Below are positions 47,452-55,481 of a DNA stretch of 64,000 nucleotides, one piece after another (the first letter of the stretch is position 1; each line of letters opens with the position of its first letter). The stretch comes from Olivibacter sp036959255 (lineage in GTDB: Bacteria; Bacteroidota; Bacteroidia; Sphingobacteriales; Sphingobacteriaceae), in contig NZ_JAWMTI010000002.1 in the NCBI RefSeq assembly GCF_036959255.1, forward strand, positions 1 to 64,000, read 5' to 3'. The notes beneath the pieces are model-generated. The model worked only from the letters and a program-made list of their open reading frames with translations, searched no databases and was not told where the DNA came from. The position numbers and the translations under genes were made by a program.

Positions 47452-48720
47452 TTAATGGGTATCTCCTGTTATATATAAGTAATCATATTGCGATGCGAGT
47501 AGCTGAATCTCATGTACAATCTGATTCAATCTTGCCTGATCTTCTGCATTAACCTCTCGTAAATAATCGTTCGTAGTGATCACTCCATGTTCCAATTGGG
47601 CTATTGCCGTTTTTTTTACCTTTTCGCGAAGTACAATGATTTCGCTATCAGATTGTAACAAGTCCTGATAACGCTGCATGGTGATCGATTCTTGTTTGGC
47701 CTGCGAATTTGTATTAAATAAAAAAGTTTCCTTTTCTGCTTCGATTGCCAAACGATCGTTTTCTAAAATAGCCTTATCTTTTTTCTGTGTATACAGACCT
47801 CCCAAATTCCAGCGCAAACGCAAACCACCTATGTAATATGCCTCAAAGCGAGGTTTTAGAATATTAAGCGCGGGCCTACCGTAGCCTCCCTGGAAAAAGA
47901 AATCGAGTCGAGGCCTATTCCTGACATGAATCAATTTTTCCTGCACATCAATACCTGCCAGTCGGTAATTGAATAAATCGATTTCCGGTCGTTTTACCCC
48001 TGATGGTCGCATACGTGCCACCGGTCTAATAAACCTGGTATGATCGTCTAAAGGTGTATTAAGAAATAAACTAAGCACCTCCAAATAGGCTTTTCGGTTC
48101 GCCTTTAAATCAACCATCTGTTGCCCTGCCTTTAGCAACTCGGCTTCTATCACATGCCGATCAGCTCGCAAAGCAGTTCCATTCGTGATAGCGGCGTCTA
48201 TTTTGGCCAGCCCTAATTGAATATCCTTAGTAAGAAGATGATTTTGCTTTAACTGTTCTTCGATCATTAATAGGCCAAAAAAAAGTTGATTGATACGGTC
48301 CTTAAGCTGATATAGTTCGACTGAAAGATTTTGTTCTTCAATAGTCGATGTAGACCGATGCAGCTCTTTCTTTTGTTTTATATCCCCACCGTCGTATATA
48401 GACTGGTTCAACTCGCCATATATTTTATACTGATCTTTCGCTAGCTGTGGTATTTCTATACCTGCCATCTGAATGGGAATTTCTGTTACCGCCGATTGAT
48501 AAGTTGTTTGCCCATTAATAGTAAGTTGAGGTAAATAACCTTTTGCTGCGTTTTCAACGGAGTATGCTTCACTTTTTTTTATGAGCGCTCGCTTCTTAAT
48601 CAGGGGGTAGTTAACTTGGGCGCGTTGTTGACATTCATCCAAGGTCAAGCGAAATTGACCATAAAGCTGAAAATTCAACATCATTAATAACAGCCCTGCG
48701 AATAATACCTTACTTCTCAT
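47452..48720 (-). CDS. TolC-family outer-membrane protein
   Basis: A 422-residue TolC family channel with a signal peptide and two OEP repeats. It heads the exporter unit, 20 bases before the HlyD gene. E. coli YbhGFSR uses the shared TolC, while this organism has a dedicated one in the operon. Confidence 0.85.
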   Translation of the reverse strand: MRSKVLFAGLLLMMLNFQLYGQFRLTLDECQQRAQVNYPLIKKRALIKKSEAYSVENAAKGYLPQLTINGQTTYQSAVTEIPIQMAGIEIPQLAKDQYKIYGELNQSIYDGGDIKQKKELHRSTSTIEEQNLSVELYQLKDRINQLFFGLLMIEEQLKQNHLLTKDIQLGLAKIDAAITNGTALRADRHVIEAELLKAGQQMVDLKANRKAYLEVLSLFLNTPLDDHTRFIRPVARMRPSGVKRPEIDLFNYRLAGIDVQEKLIHVRNRPRLDFFFQGGYGRPALNILKPRFEAYYIGGLRLRWNLGGLYTQKKDKAILENDRLAIEAEKETFLFNTNSQAKQESITMQRYQDLLQSDSEIIVLREKVKKTAIAQLEHGVITTNDYLREVNAEDQARLNQIVHEIQLLASQYDYLYITGDTH

Positions 48721-48827
48721 CGCTTGTTGCTTTTTTCTTTTCTGATTTTAGTTTCCCTACACGGGCATTGGGTCGCCTAATTGCCAAAACCTTAAATACT
48801 TCTAAAAACATCATTGATCACATTTTT

Positions 48828-48841
48828 TAATCATTTGATTA
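48828..48841. promoter_or_regulatory. Palindromic operator, TetR site 1
   Basis: TAATCATTTGATTA is a perfect 14-bp palindrome and occurs again at 48933. It lies upstream of the tolC gene. Confidence 0.8.
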
Positions 48842-48932
48842 TCGATAAATTAAAAAAAATCAAAACATTACGTATACGTCATGCTAGCTACTCTGCAAAG
48901 GTAAGCGTATTTTTGTATTTAAAAAATATTTC

Positions 48933-48946
48933 TAATCATTTGATTA
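48933..48946. promoter_or_regulatory. Palindromic operator, TetR site 2
   Basis: The same 14-bp palindrome exactly 105 bp from site 1, close to ten DNA turns, so a regulator dimer on each would face the same side. Confidence 0.8.
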
Positions 48947-48994
48947 AAAATAGAGATTAAAAACCAGCTAACGAATCATTTATTTTGCTAAAGT

Positions 48995-49597
48995 CTATAC
49001 TTCAGTATGTAAAATCGTATGAAACCAAATCGGGATCATTTTTTTTCGTTCCAAAACGAATTTCTTAAACTCTCCGCTTTTGAATGCTTCTGTCCGGGTA
49101 ATGATGGGTTCGGCAAGTATAGGGAAAATGATCATGCTCAACAAATTCAATATGAAGTGAAAGACGTTGATATCAGGACGGATGGAACTCAGCTGTTCAT
49201 AAAATTTAGAAGTCATTAATTTGCCTGCTATTCGATCACTGAATAATCCGGGATTATTTTTGATCTCGCTTAATACAAATATAGGTAAGTCCGGATTCTG
49301 TAAAAGCATATCAATATAGTCGTTTGCAACAGCCTGCACCTTCTCCTCTAACGAACTGCCTTCGTCATTAAGTAGTCGAGCAATCGTTCCAAAAAACTGT
49401 TCGAACTTCTCTTCCATAATGAGATGAAACAACTTTTCTTTACTCCTAAAATAATAGTTTAGCAAAGCTAAGTTCAACCCAGCCTCTTCAGCGATGTCCC
49501 TGGTCCTTGTCGCCGCGAAACCTTTTCTGGTAAAAACAATTCTTGCCGCCTCTTTGATTTTTTCTTCCGTTGAGATATCTTTATTTTTCTTCGCCAT
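48995..49597 (-). CDS. TetR/AcrR-family regulator (CecR-like)
   Basis: A 200-residue TetR regulator. The HTH (RTRDIAEEAGLNLALLNYYFRSKEKLF) is in the first 60 residues; the rest is the ligand-binding bundle. It begins the seven-gene exporter region, and the operators lie between it and tolC, with a weaker variant TAATCATTTATTTA before its own gene at 49658. It is therefore probably the repressor of the exporter and of itself. ATG at 49597 gives the usual N-terminus; the upstream 49642 start is unlikely. Confidence 0.9.
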   Translation of the reverse strand: MAKKNKDISTEEKIKEAARIVFTRKGFAATRTRDIAEEAGLNLALLNYYFRSKEKLFHLIMEEKFEQFFGTIARLLNDEGSSLEEKVQAVANDYIDMLLQNPDLPIFVLSEIKNNPGLFSDRIAGKLMTSKFYEQLSSIRPDINVFHFILNLLSMIIFPILAEPIITRTEAFKSGEFKKFVLERKKMIPIWFHTILHTEV

Positions 49598-49657
49598 CTT
49601 ATGCGATCTAAATTTAAGCCAAAAGTAAGGATGAAAAAACATTTTAAAAACAAAATT

Positions 49658-49671
49658 TAATCATTTATTTA
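49658..49671. promoter_or_regulatory. Variant TetR operator before the tetR gene
   Basis: TAATCATTTATTTA shares nine leading bases and the last three with the 14-bp palindrome. It lies 60 bases upstream of the tetR start, suggesting weaker self-repression. Confidence 0.4.
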
Positions 49672-49765
49672 AAACATCATTCCCTTACCCTTCTAATTCT
49701 AGCGAGCCGATACCACAAGTACTATGCTAAATATTCGTATTTTAGAGTCGATCATTCATTTGAAC

Positions 49766-50362
49766 ATGGAAAATTTTAAAACGCCCGATGATTTTTATAA
49801 CGCGCACCAACAATGGAAAAAGGAGCTTGGTGAATTACGGAAATTGATATTGTCTGTCGGTCTCAAAGAGGAGCTCAAATGGGGAGGCCCTGTTTACACG
49901 CACAATGGAAAAAACATTGTTGGTTTAGCCGGATTTAAGTCTTATTTTGGTGTCTGGTTTTATCAGGGTGTTTTTCTGGAGGACCCCTATCACCTGCTCA
50001 TTAATGCGCAAGACGGTAAAACAAAGGCATTGAGGCAGATGCGTTTTGATATATTACAGTCGACTGATCTAGATAATATACGGATGTATTTACTGGAAGC
50101 GATGAACAATCAAGAAAAAGGACTTGAAATCAAAGCCGACAGAAACAAGCCTGTTCTAATCCCCAAAGAATTAAAGAATCTATTGGATAAATCCCCAACC
50201 TTAAAGGATTGCTTTTATCAATTGAAAAAAACGCAACAACGAGCATTTTCGGAATATATTGAAACTGCTAAACAAGAAACAACAAAAGCAAATCGATTAG
50301 AAAAAATTGTTCCGATGATTATTCAAGGAGTTGGTCTACACGATAAGTACCGTCTTAAATAA
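49766..50362 (+). CDS. YdeI/OmdA-like protein with N-terminal DUF1801
   Basis: A 198-residue cytoplasmic protein. The DUF1801-like N-terminal half has LKEELKWGGPVYTHNGKNIVGLAGFKSYFGVWF; the C-terminal half matches the YdeI/OmdA family (LLDKSPTLKDCFYQLKKTQQRAFSEYIETAK). YdeI has been linked to bacteriocin and peptide tolerance, but here this is a guess. ATG at 49766 gives MENFKTPDDF. A terminator follows. Confidence 0.8.
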   Translation: MENFKTPDDFYNAHQQWKKELGELRKLILSVGLKEELKWGGPVYTHNGKNIVGLAGFKSYFGVWFYQGVFLEDPYHLLINAQDGKTKALRQMRFDILQSTDLDNIRMYLLEAMNNQEKGLEIKADRNKPVLIPKELKNLLDKSPTLKDCFYQLKKTQQRAFSEYIETAKQETTKANRLEKIVPMIIQGVGLHDKYRLK

Positions 50363-50390
50363 AAAAACCCGGTATTTGGGATACCGGGTA
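50363..50390. terminator. Terminator after the YdeI-like gene
   Basis: ACCCGGTAT and ATACCGGGT form a 9-bp stem with flanking A- and T-tracts, usable from both strands. Confidence 0.8.
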
Positions 50391-50498
50391 AAAACATACG
50401 TTTTTATCAACCTAAACCTATTGATAAAATAACGGTACTATATCGAGAATATTATATACTTCTCCTTTTTTTTTATTTTTTTTGTACACCTCATCAAA

Positions 50499-51008
50499 TC
50501 ATTTATAGAGTCCTAATTTCGTCAAAAGTTGAATCTCTGCACGGCCGATATCGTCAATGGCATATTGGATAATCCCATTAATCCTCATTTCATCAAGTAT
50601 ATTTACCAGATCGCCATAACTCGATTGATTGCTTGGGCGAATTATAACCATTAAGGGCTTGGAACCGGTAGATTGTTGTTGTATTACCTTTATTATTTTA
50701 TCTTGTAGCACAGTCTTTATCCCACTTTTCCCAAATTCAGCCATTTTTGGTCCTTCAATCGGAGCTTCCATGAGTCCCCAGTACCATGCAACCCGATGGT
50801 CGTTGCCTAACAATATGGTCATGGTACGTTTGTCAGCGAAATTAATGGTTTCGCTTAGATGTGTTTTGTCCGGCATAGAAATATCCAATGCATGCTGTTT
50901 TTGCAAACTCGTTGTTAACATAAAGAAGGTGATTAACAAAAACGCCAAATCTACCATTGGTGTGAGGTCAACCCTTGGCTGCATCCTACCGCTTATTAAT
51001 TCTGCCAT
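50499..51008 (-). CDS. exbD: ExbD/TolR-family biopolymer transport protein
   Basis: A 169-residue protein with one N-terminal membrane helix and the motif RVDLTPMVDLAFLLITFFM, in which the Asp is the proton-carrying residue of ExbD/TolR. It works with ExbB and TonB to energise outer-membrane receptors. No exbB or tonB gene is adjacent, so it is an isolated extra copy. Confidence 0.85.
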   Translation of the reverse strand: MAELISGRMQPRVDLTPMVDLAFLLITFFMLTTSLQKQHALDISMPDKTHLSETINFADKRTMTILLGNDHRVAWYWGLMEAPIEGPKMAEFGKSGIKTVLQDKIIKVIQQQSTGSKPLMVIIRPSNQSSYGDLVNILDEMRINGIIQYAIDDIGRAEIQLLTKLGLYK

Positions 51009-51141
51009 ACGTCTATTGATTAGTAAAACTCTTTTACAGGAGATGCATGAAAAGTGGTTATTCCATAACCATCACTTAAAGTTTAACACCTCGATATAGG
51101 TAAAGCAGAAGGATTAGATTATGAGTAATTAGAAGGTGATG

Positions 51142-51930
51142 CTAATCTTTGAAAAATTTAACATGGCTGATCATTTCCAGCTTTTTAATTTCTTCGGTAC
51201 TCAGATCATCAGCATTTTCAAGCTTTTTGGTAATTAGTTCATTGCAAAAGATATTCCCATAACTATATGTGTGGATACGCATCAATTCAGCAACGCTTAA
51301 TTCGTCTGCAAATAGAACAAGTATATTCTCCGGGATCTCGAAATCATCGGCTTCAATATGGCCGATATATCGAAATTTAGTAGATTTCCAGACAATAAAA
51401 AGTTTTCGCTCATTCACATGTTTTCCGAAGAAGTCAAAAATCCGTGATAACAATTCATTTCTCTTTTCCAGCCCCATACTTCTGGTAAAGACTTTTTCTA
51501 GAAACTCTCCATAAAACAAAAACTGGTCATCCGGCAGTTTACTTGTAAAGTAATCGGTCACTTCTTGAAAGATTTGCTCACGTGATTTTCCATTGAGATA
51601 TTGATAAGCAGCCAGTTCAGCGAGTGAAAGGTGATTGCTTTTGGGAATTGCGGGTCTCTCACCTATTTCTTTAGGTACATTGCTTCCTTTTAAAGCCAGC
51701 GAGGCGATCAATTCCCAATCGTGCACGTCACTTACTAAACGCGAATGAATCGCAACAGCATTGTGACTTTTTGGATCGACTCGCCTTTTGAACAAAATTG
51801 CATCTCTTGAAGATAAATTGGTTGGCTTCAGTTTAAAACTCTTAATATGAATGAATACCTGACCATTCACAGTATCTGCTACACCAAAACCTTTCGTATT
51901 GTTAAACCACTTAATCACTCCTATTTCCAT
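51142..51930 (-). CDS. Cold-shock-domain protein with a long uncharacterised extension
   Basis: A 262-residue protein. The first 65 residues are a cold-shock domain, with RNP1-like KGFGVAD and RNP2-like QVFIHIKS. About 195 residues of helical, acidic sequence follow that I do not recognise. Ordinary cold-shock proteins have about 65-70 residues. It probably binds single-stranded RNA or DNA through the CSD, while the tail gives another role. It is transcribed alone. Confidence 0.75.
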   Translation of the reverse strand: MEIGVIKWFNNTKGFGVADTVNGQVFIHIKSFKLKPTNLSSRDAILFKRRVDPKSHNAVAIHSRLVSDVHDWELIASLALKGSNVPKEIGERPAIPKSNHLSLAELAAYQYLNGKSREQIFQEVTDYFTSKLPDDQFLFYGEFLEKVFTRSMGLEKRNELLSRIFDFFGKHVNERKLFIVWKSTKFRYIGHIEADDFEIPENILVLFADELSVAELMRIHTYSYGNIFCNELITKKLENADDLSTEEIKKLEMISHVKFFKD

Positions 51931-52116
51931 AGTTCTCGATTTTATGAAGAGGGATGAAAAGGTAAACTAAGAAATTCTTTAGTAAATCGCTTCGAAAAGC
52001 ATCATTACAGCCAAAATTTCAAGCATTAACGGCACTTAATTAAAGAATTATCTATCTTCATTGCAAGGTAACGAATATTTTTTAAAACGCAAAGGTCTGT
52101 CACTTTCACCTTTACT

Positions 52117-52962
52117 TTATTCAAAATTCGTTGAAAGTCCATTTACCAGCTCATCTGCTTCTTGATAAATCTTCCTTCTACGGTATGTGGTGGCGCCGAT
52201 ATGTTCCAATATATCAGGTTTTTCTACAATATCTTTTACAAGTATGTAATTTAAGGAGAGTAATTTGTCTTTCTCTTGCGTATTAATGGAGGTTAAACAA
52301 GTTAAAGGATACAAACCTGCACTGTCAACCCGACTTTTAATACTTATACCACTGGGGTAATCCCAAGAAAGCAAATTTAGCTGGTAATAATTCCCGAACT
52401 CAATAGCATCTTTGGTTAGATAGGCATTGGTGACAAGCCAAGCTTGCGTAAATTTAGTTGGACGATTAAAAAAATTAAATTCTTTATCTCTCAGATCAAC
52501 AAATCGAGACAAGAAATACATAGGATTGGTAACGCTCACTTTTGCATCCACTGTGTTCCTGAATTTACATTCAACTAGCAGTAAATCATTCCCTTTTTGT
52601 GCAATCACATCTACCTCGTGACTTACCGCATTCCCTTCCAGTATGAGACCTGTCAGTGTCTGATGATCCGTATGTTCAAATAATCGCGCAACCCATTTTT
52701 CAAAAAGATACCCCGTGGGTCCCAAATCACGAAGTGCTTTTTTAAGACTATAACGCGCAGCCAACGAATTGCGTTGTTGTTTTAATAACTGAAAGGCGAG
52801 TTTATATAACTGGCGGGTAGACATACCATCAAATATTGTCTTACTCATTTTTTCCCAAATGAGTTCTACCGTTTCGCTCGATGCACCTGACTTCACCAGA
52901 GAGCCTTTGAGTCTTCGCAAGTCAAAATCAACCAATTCTCCCGAATATTTTTTAACCTTCAT
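52117..52962 (-). CDS. ATP-cone plus PD-(D/E)XK nuclease-like protein
   Basis: A 281-residue protein. Residues 1-90 form an ATP-cone (VDFDLRRLKGSLVKSGAS and the YSLKKALRDLG end). Residues 95-200 have a restriction-endonuclease-like core with HEVDVIAQKGNDLLLVECKF, giving the E..D..ExK active site. Such proteins are often nucleases tied to nucleotide status or defence, but no methyltransferase or other defence gene is next to it. The function is not known. Confidence 0.75.
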   Translation of the reverse strand: MKVKKYSGELVDFDLRRLKGSLVKSGASSETVELIWEKMSKTIFDGMSTRQLYKLAFQLLKQQRNSLAARYSLKKALRDLGPTGYLFEKWVARLFEHTDHQTLTGLILEGNAVSHEVDVIAQKGNDLLLVECKFRNTVDAKVSVTNPMYFLSRFVDLRDKEFNFFNRPTKFTQAWLVTNAYLTKDAIEFGNYYQLNLLSWDYPSGISIKSRVDSAGLYPLTCLTSINTQEKDKLLSLNYILVKDIVEKPDILEHIGATTYRRRKIYQEADELVNGLSTNFE

Positions 52963-53310
52963 ATTCTCTGTTATTTTTTGATCGTTAAAAATGGCAATTT
53001 TTTAATAGTATTAGAGACAAAAAATTGAATATACTTCATTTTCAAAATAGCTGTTCATGCTTTCCCATACTACTTAACCGTTACGAAGGCTAATCTAAAA
53101 TCATATAAAAGCGTTCTGCATGATCATCAGAAAAAGCCTGAACACCCTCATAAAAAAAATGAACAAAAAGACCGGATAATAAATAGCGATGGAAAATCGA
53201 TACAAAAACAGGCAAAAAACCATTTATTTACGCAAAATTCAACTTTCATGACCTTTGATTAAGAATCAACTGGTAATCCTGGTCTAATGTCTTACAAAAT
53301 CCTAGTTTAT
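52963..53310. other. Intergenic region before the peptide array
   Basis: An AT-rich spacer of about 350 bases with no convincing ORF. Homology to the following repeat units begins only at about 53311, so this is unique sequence that ends where the array begins. Confidence 0.6.
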
Positions 53311-53318
53311 TAATTATA

Positions 53319-53326
53319 TATATTTG
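53319..53326 (+). promoter_or_regulatory. -7 box of peptide gene 1
   Basis: TATATTTG matches TAnnTTTG. Between it and the ATG lie a GCTGGCCAGC palindrome and a mini-ORF ATGAAAGAGTAA (Met-Lys-Glu). Confidence 0.6.
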
Positions 53327-53400
53327 TTACGTGCTGGCCAGCGCAGGCGTATCCTGAAAAGCCATGAAAGAGTAAGGACAACGACAAAAATCTCTTTGTT

Positions 53401-53604
53401 ATGAAAAAATTAGATTTAAACAACCTAGGCGTAGAAGAAATGAACGCTGCTGAATTAAGAACCGTAGAAGGCGGTGGTCTCCTTGGTGACGGTGACTTTG
53501 GTTATTTCTTAGACGAAGCTATAGAGATCGTAAACGGTACATTAAATTTCGTGAGTAAAACCGTAACGGACCTTATCAGCGCAGTTCGTAATTTATTATG
53601 GTAA
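53401..53604 (+). CDS. Double-glycine leader peptide 1 (bacteriocin-like)
   Basis: A 67-residue precursor. Residues 1-25 are a leader (MKKLDLNNLGVEEMNAAELR, then TVEGG) of the double-glycine type cut by C39-peptidase ABC transporters. The core of about 42 residues is GLLGDGDFGY... ending LLW; it has no cysteine, is amphipathic and carries a net charge of about -4. It belongs to the four-gene array exported by the transporter at 56810. No immunity gene is adjacent. A bacteriocin or signal role is inferred. Confidence 0.85.
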   Translation: MKKLDLNNLGVEEMNAAELRTVEGGGLLGDGDFGYFLDEAIEIVNGTLNFVSKTVTDLISAVRNLLW

Positions 53605-53620
53605 TTGTGTTAAAAGCCAT

Positions 53621-53650
53621 TAGCAGTTATCCTTAAAAGGATAACTGCTA
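53621..53650 (+). terminator. Hairpin after peptide gene 1
   Basis: TAGCAGTTATCC and GGATAACTGCTA form a 12-bp perfect stem over a 6-base loop. The downstream T-run is weak, so it may stabilise the RNA as much as terminate it. Confidence 0.65.
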
Positions 53651-53932
53651 TCTTATAATAAAAATCAGGCGCGTTCAACGACTGCAGTGATTAGATAATT
53701 CACTTTATTTTCGCGACCGCGCTTTCGTTCAATATATGATTCTCAACGTGCGTTTTTCTATTCAGAAAAAACTGAACAAAAAGATCAACCTCTTTCCTTT
53801 TTAGCCGTCATTCTCAAAAAAAGCCTAAAACTTTATATTCCAACAAGATAAAGTGCTTCTTTCACCGAGATACACGCAGGCTGTTTATGATCGATTAGCA
53901 TTTTACCTAGAGGCGCTAGCCATTTAATTATA

Positions 53933-53940
53933 TATATTTG
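53933..53940 (+). promoter_or_regulatory. -7 box of peptide gene 2
   Basis: TATATTTG, in the same position relative to the gene as in unit 1. Confidence 0.6.
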
Positions 53941-54014
53941 TTACGTGTTGGCCAGCGCAGGCGTATCCTGAAAAGCCATGAAAGAGTAAGGACAACGACA
54001 AAAATCTCTTTGTT

Positions 54015-54215
54015 ATGAAAAAATTAGATTTAAACAACCTAGGCGTAGAAGAAATGAACGCTGCGGAATTAAGAACCGTAGAAGGCGGTGGTCTCGTTAA
54101 CGATTTATTGTTTACTTTCTTAGCTGATGTTGTACCCATCATAAACGATACATTAGATTTCGTGAAGAAAACCGTAGCGAACGTTTTAAGCACACTTAAT
54201 AATTTATTATGGTAA
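54015..54215 (+). CDS. Double-glycine leader peptide 2 (bacteriocin-like)
   Basis: A 66-residue precursor. The leader is identical to that of peptide 1 (VEEMNAAELRTVEGG). The core (about 41 residues) starts GLVNDLLFTF and ends LNNLLW; net charge about -2. The NDTLDFVKKTV middle aligns with NGTLNFVSKTV of peptide 1, while the first half of the core has almost no identity. Peptides 1 and 2 form one subgroup by leader and by the final Trp. Confidence 0.85.
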   Translation: MKKLDLNNLGVEEMNAAELRTVEGGGLVNDLLFTFLADVVPIINDTLDFVKKTVANVLSTLNNLLW

Positions 54216-54233
54216 TTGTGTTAAAAGCCATTG

Positions 54234-54259
54234 GCAGTTATCCTTAAAAGGATAACTGC
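54234..54259 (+). terminator. Hairpin after peptide gene 2
   Basis: GCAGTTATCC and GGATAACTGC pair over TTAAAA, as after unit 1. Confidence 0.6.
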
Positions 54260-54545
54260 TATCTTATAATAAAAATCAGGCGCGTTCAACGACTGCAGTG
54301 ATTAGATAATTCACTTTATTTTTGCGACCGCGCTTTCGTTCAATATATGATTTTCAACGTGCGTTTTTTTCTATTCAGAAAAAACTGAACAAAAAGATCA
54401 ACCTCTTTCCTTTTTAGTCGTCATTCTCAAAAAAAGCCTAAAACTTTATATTCCAACAAGATAAAACACTTCTTTCACCGAGATACACGCAGGCTGTTTA
54501 TGATCGATTAGCATTTTACCTAGAGGCGCTAGCCATTTAATTATA

Positions 54546-54553
54546 TATATTTG
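54546..54553 (+). promoter_or_regulatory. -7 box of peptide gene 3
   Basis: TATATTTG, in the same position relative to the gene as in unit 1. The palindrome here reads GCTGGTCAGC. Confidence 0.6.
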
Positions 54554-54627
54554 TTACGTGCTGGTCAGCGCAGGCGTATCCTGAAAAGCCATGAAAGAGT
54601 AAGGACAACGACAAAAATCTCTTTGTT

Positions 54628-54822
54628 ATGAAAAAATTAGATTTGAACAACCTCGGTGTTGAAGAAATGAATACCGCTGATTTAAGAACAGTAGAAGGCG
54701 GTGGTCCCGTTAACGATTTATTGAATATCCTCGTAGGTGGTGTTGGAACCGTCTTAAACGATACATTTAAATTCGTGAATAAAGCCTTAGTAACCGTTTT
54801 CCAAACACTTTCTTCTTTATAA
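54628..54822 (+). CDS. Double-glycine leader peptide 3 (bacteriocin-like)
   Basis: A 64-residue precursor. The leader differs from peptides 1-2 at two residues (EEMNTADLR for NAAELR). The core (39 residues) is GPVNDLLNIL..., net charge about 0, ending LSSL with no Trp. Its FKFVNKALVTV segment aligns with the other cores. It forms a subgroup with peptide 4. Confidence 0.85.
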   Translation: MKKLDLNNLGVEEMNTADLRTVEGGGPVNDLLNILVGGVGTVLNDTFKFVNKALVTVFQTLSSL

Positions 54823-54845
54823 GATAATTGTGTTAAAAGCCATTG

Positions 54846-54871
54846 GCAGTTATCCTTAAAAGGATAACTGC
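54846..54871 (+). terminator. Hairpin after peptide gene 3
   Basis: The same GCAGTTATCC / GGATAACTGC stem as in units 1 and 2. Confidence 0.6.
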
Positions 54872-55158
54872 TATCTTATAATAAAAATCAGGCGCGTTCA
54901 ACGACTGCAGTGATTAGATAATTCACTTTATTTTCGCGACCGCGCTTTCGTTCAATATATGATTCTCAACGTGCGTTTTTTTCTATTCAGAAAAAACTGA
55001 ACAAAAAGATCAACCTCTTTCCTTTTTAGTCGTCATTCTCAAAAAAAAGCCTAAAACTTTATATTCCAACAAGATAAAGTGCTTCTTTCACCGAGATACA
55101 CGCAGGCTGTTTATGATCGATTAGCATTTTACCTAGAGGCGCTAGCCATTTAATTATA

Positions 55159-55166
55159 TATATTTG
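55159..55166 (+). promoter_or_regulatory. -7 box of peptide gene 4
   Basis: TATATTTG, same position. In this unit the mini-ORF ATG has changed (TTTGAAGAGTAA), so the Met-Lys-Glu mini-ORF is lost. Confidence 0.6.
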
Positions 55167-55239
55167 TTACGTGCTGGCCAGCATAGGCGTATCCTGAAAA
55201 GCCTTTGAAGAGTAAGGACAAATGCAAAATCTCTTTGTT

Positions 55240-55434
55240 ATGAAAAAATTAGATTTGAACAACCTCGGTGTTGAAGAAATGAATACCGCTGATTTAAGAA
55301 CAGTAGAAGGCGGTGGCCCGGTTAATGATTTACTAGGCATTGTAGTAGGTGGAACGCGTACTATTCTTAAGGGTACTTTTGAGTATGTAGGCAAAACAGC
55401 ATCTACCCTTCTTCAGACAATTTTCTCTTTATAG
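55240..55434 (+). CDS. Double-glycine leader peptide 4 (bacteriocin-like)
   Basis: A 64-residue precursor with the peptide-3 type leader. The core is GPVNDLLGIVVGG..., net charge about +1, ending QTIFSL. The ATG at 55240 matches the other three starts; an earlier ATG at 55222 is unique to this unit and unlikely. The flanks after this gene differ from units 1-3, marking the array's end. Transport genes begin 156 bases downstream. Confidence 0.83.
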   Translation: MKKLDLNNLGVEEMNTADLRTVEGGGPVNDLLGIVVGGTRTILKGTFEYVGKTASTLLQTIFSL

Positions 55435-55446
55435 AAAACAACAAAC

Positions 55447-55481
55447 ATTAGCAGTTACCTTTCGTAAAGGCGACTGCTAAT
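55447..55481 (+). terminator. Diverged hairpin after peptide gene 4
   Basis: ATTAGCAGT and ACTGCTAAT form an outer 9-bp stem with an inner CCTTT/AAAGG stem; a homologue of the other hairpins that has changed in the middle. Confidence 0.6.

Larger units (their letters stand above)
53311..55440 (+). repeat. Tandem array of four about 613-bp peptide-gene units
   Basis: Units start at 53311, 53925, 54538 and 55151, with periods of 614, 613 and 613. The promoter, leader RNA, leader-peptide codons, terminator and the approximately 410-base spacers are nearly identical; the core-peptide codons are not. The fourth unit stops after its peptide gene and has a diverged terminator. The spacers are stop-rich and hold no convincing ORF. 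Confidence 0.92.

Noticed and set aside
50363..50425. Possible third member of the small-RNA family after the YdeI-like gene
   Set aside because: Minus strand has AGGTTTAGG and a terminator in a similar order, but the loop, stem and 26-nt segment do not match and there is no TAnnTTTG box at the right place.
52117..52962. The ATP-cone protein as a restriction enzyme of a restriction-modification system
   Set aside because: No methyltransferase or specificity subunit is nearby.
53924..54193. 89-residue minus-strand frame opposite peptide gene 2, with similar frames in other units
   Set aside because: It is the antisense of the conserved leader and promoter. Its conservation follows from the peptide gene and it has no promoter or plausible protein composition.
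53311..55440. The four-unit array as a mobile element or retron-like structure
   Set aside because: There is no transposase, reverse transcriptase or terminal inverted repeat; the unit structure is a simple tandem duplication of a gene with its promoter.
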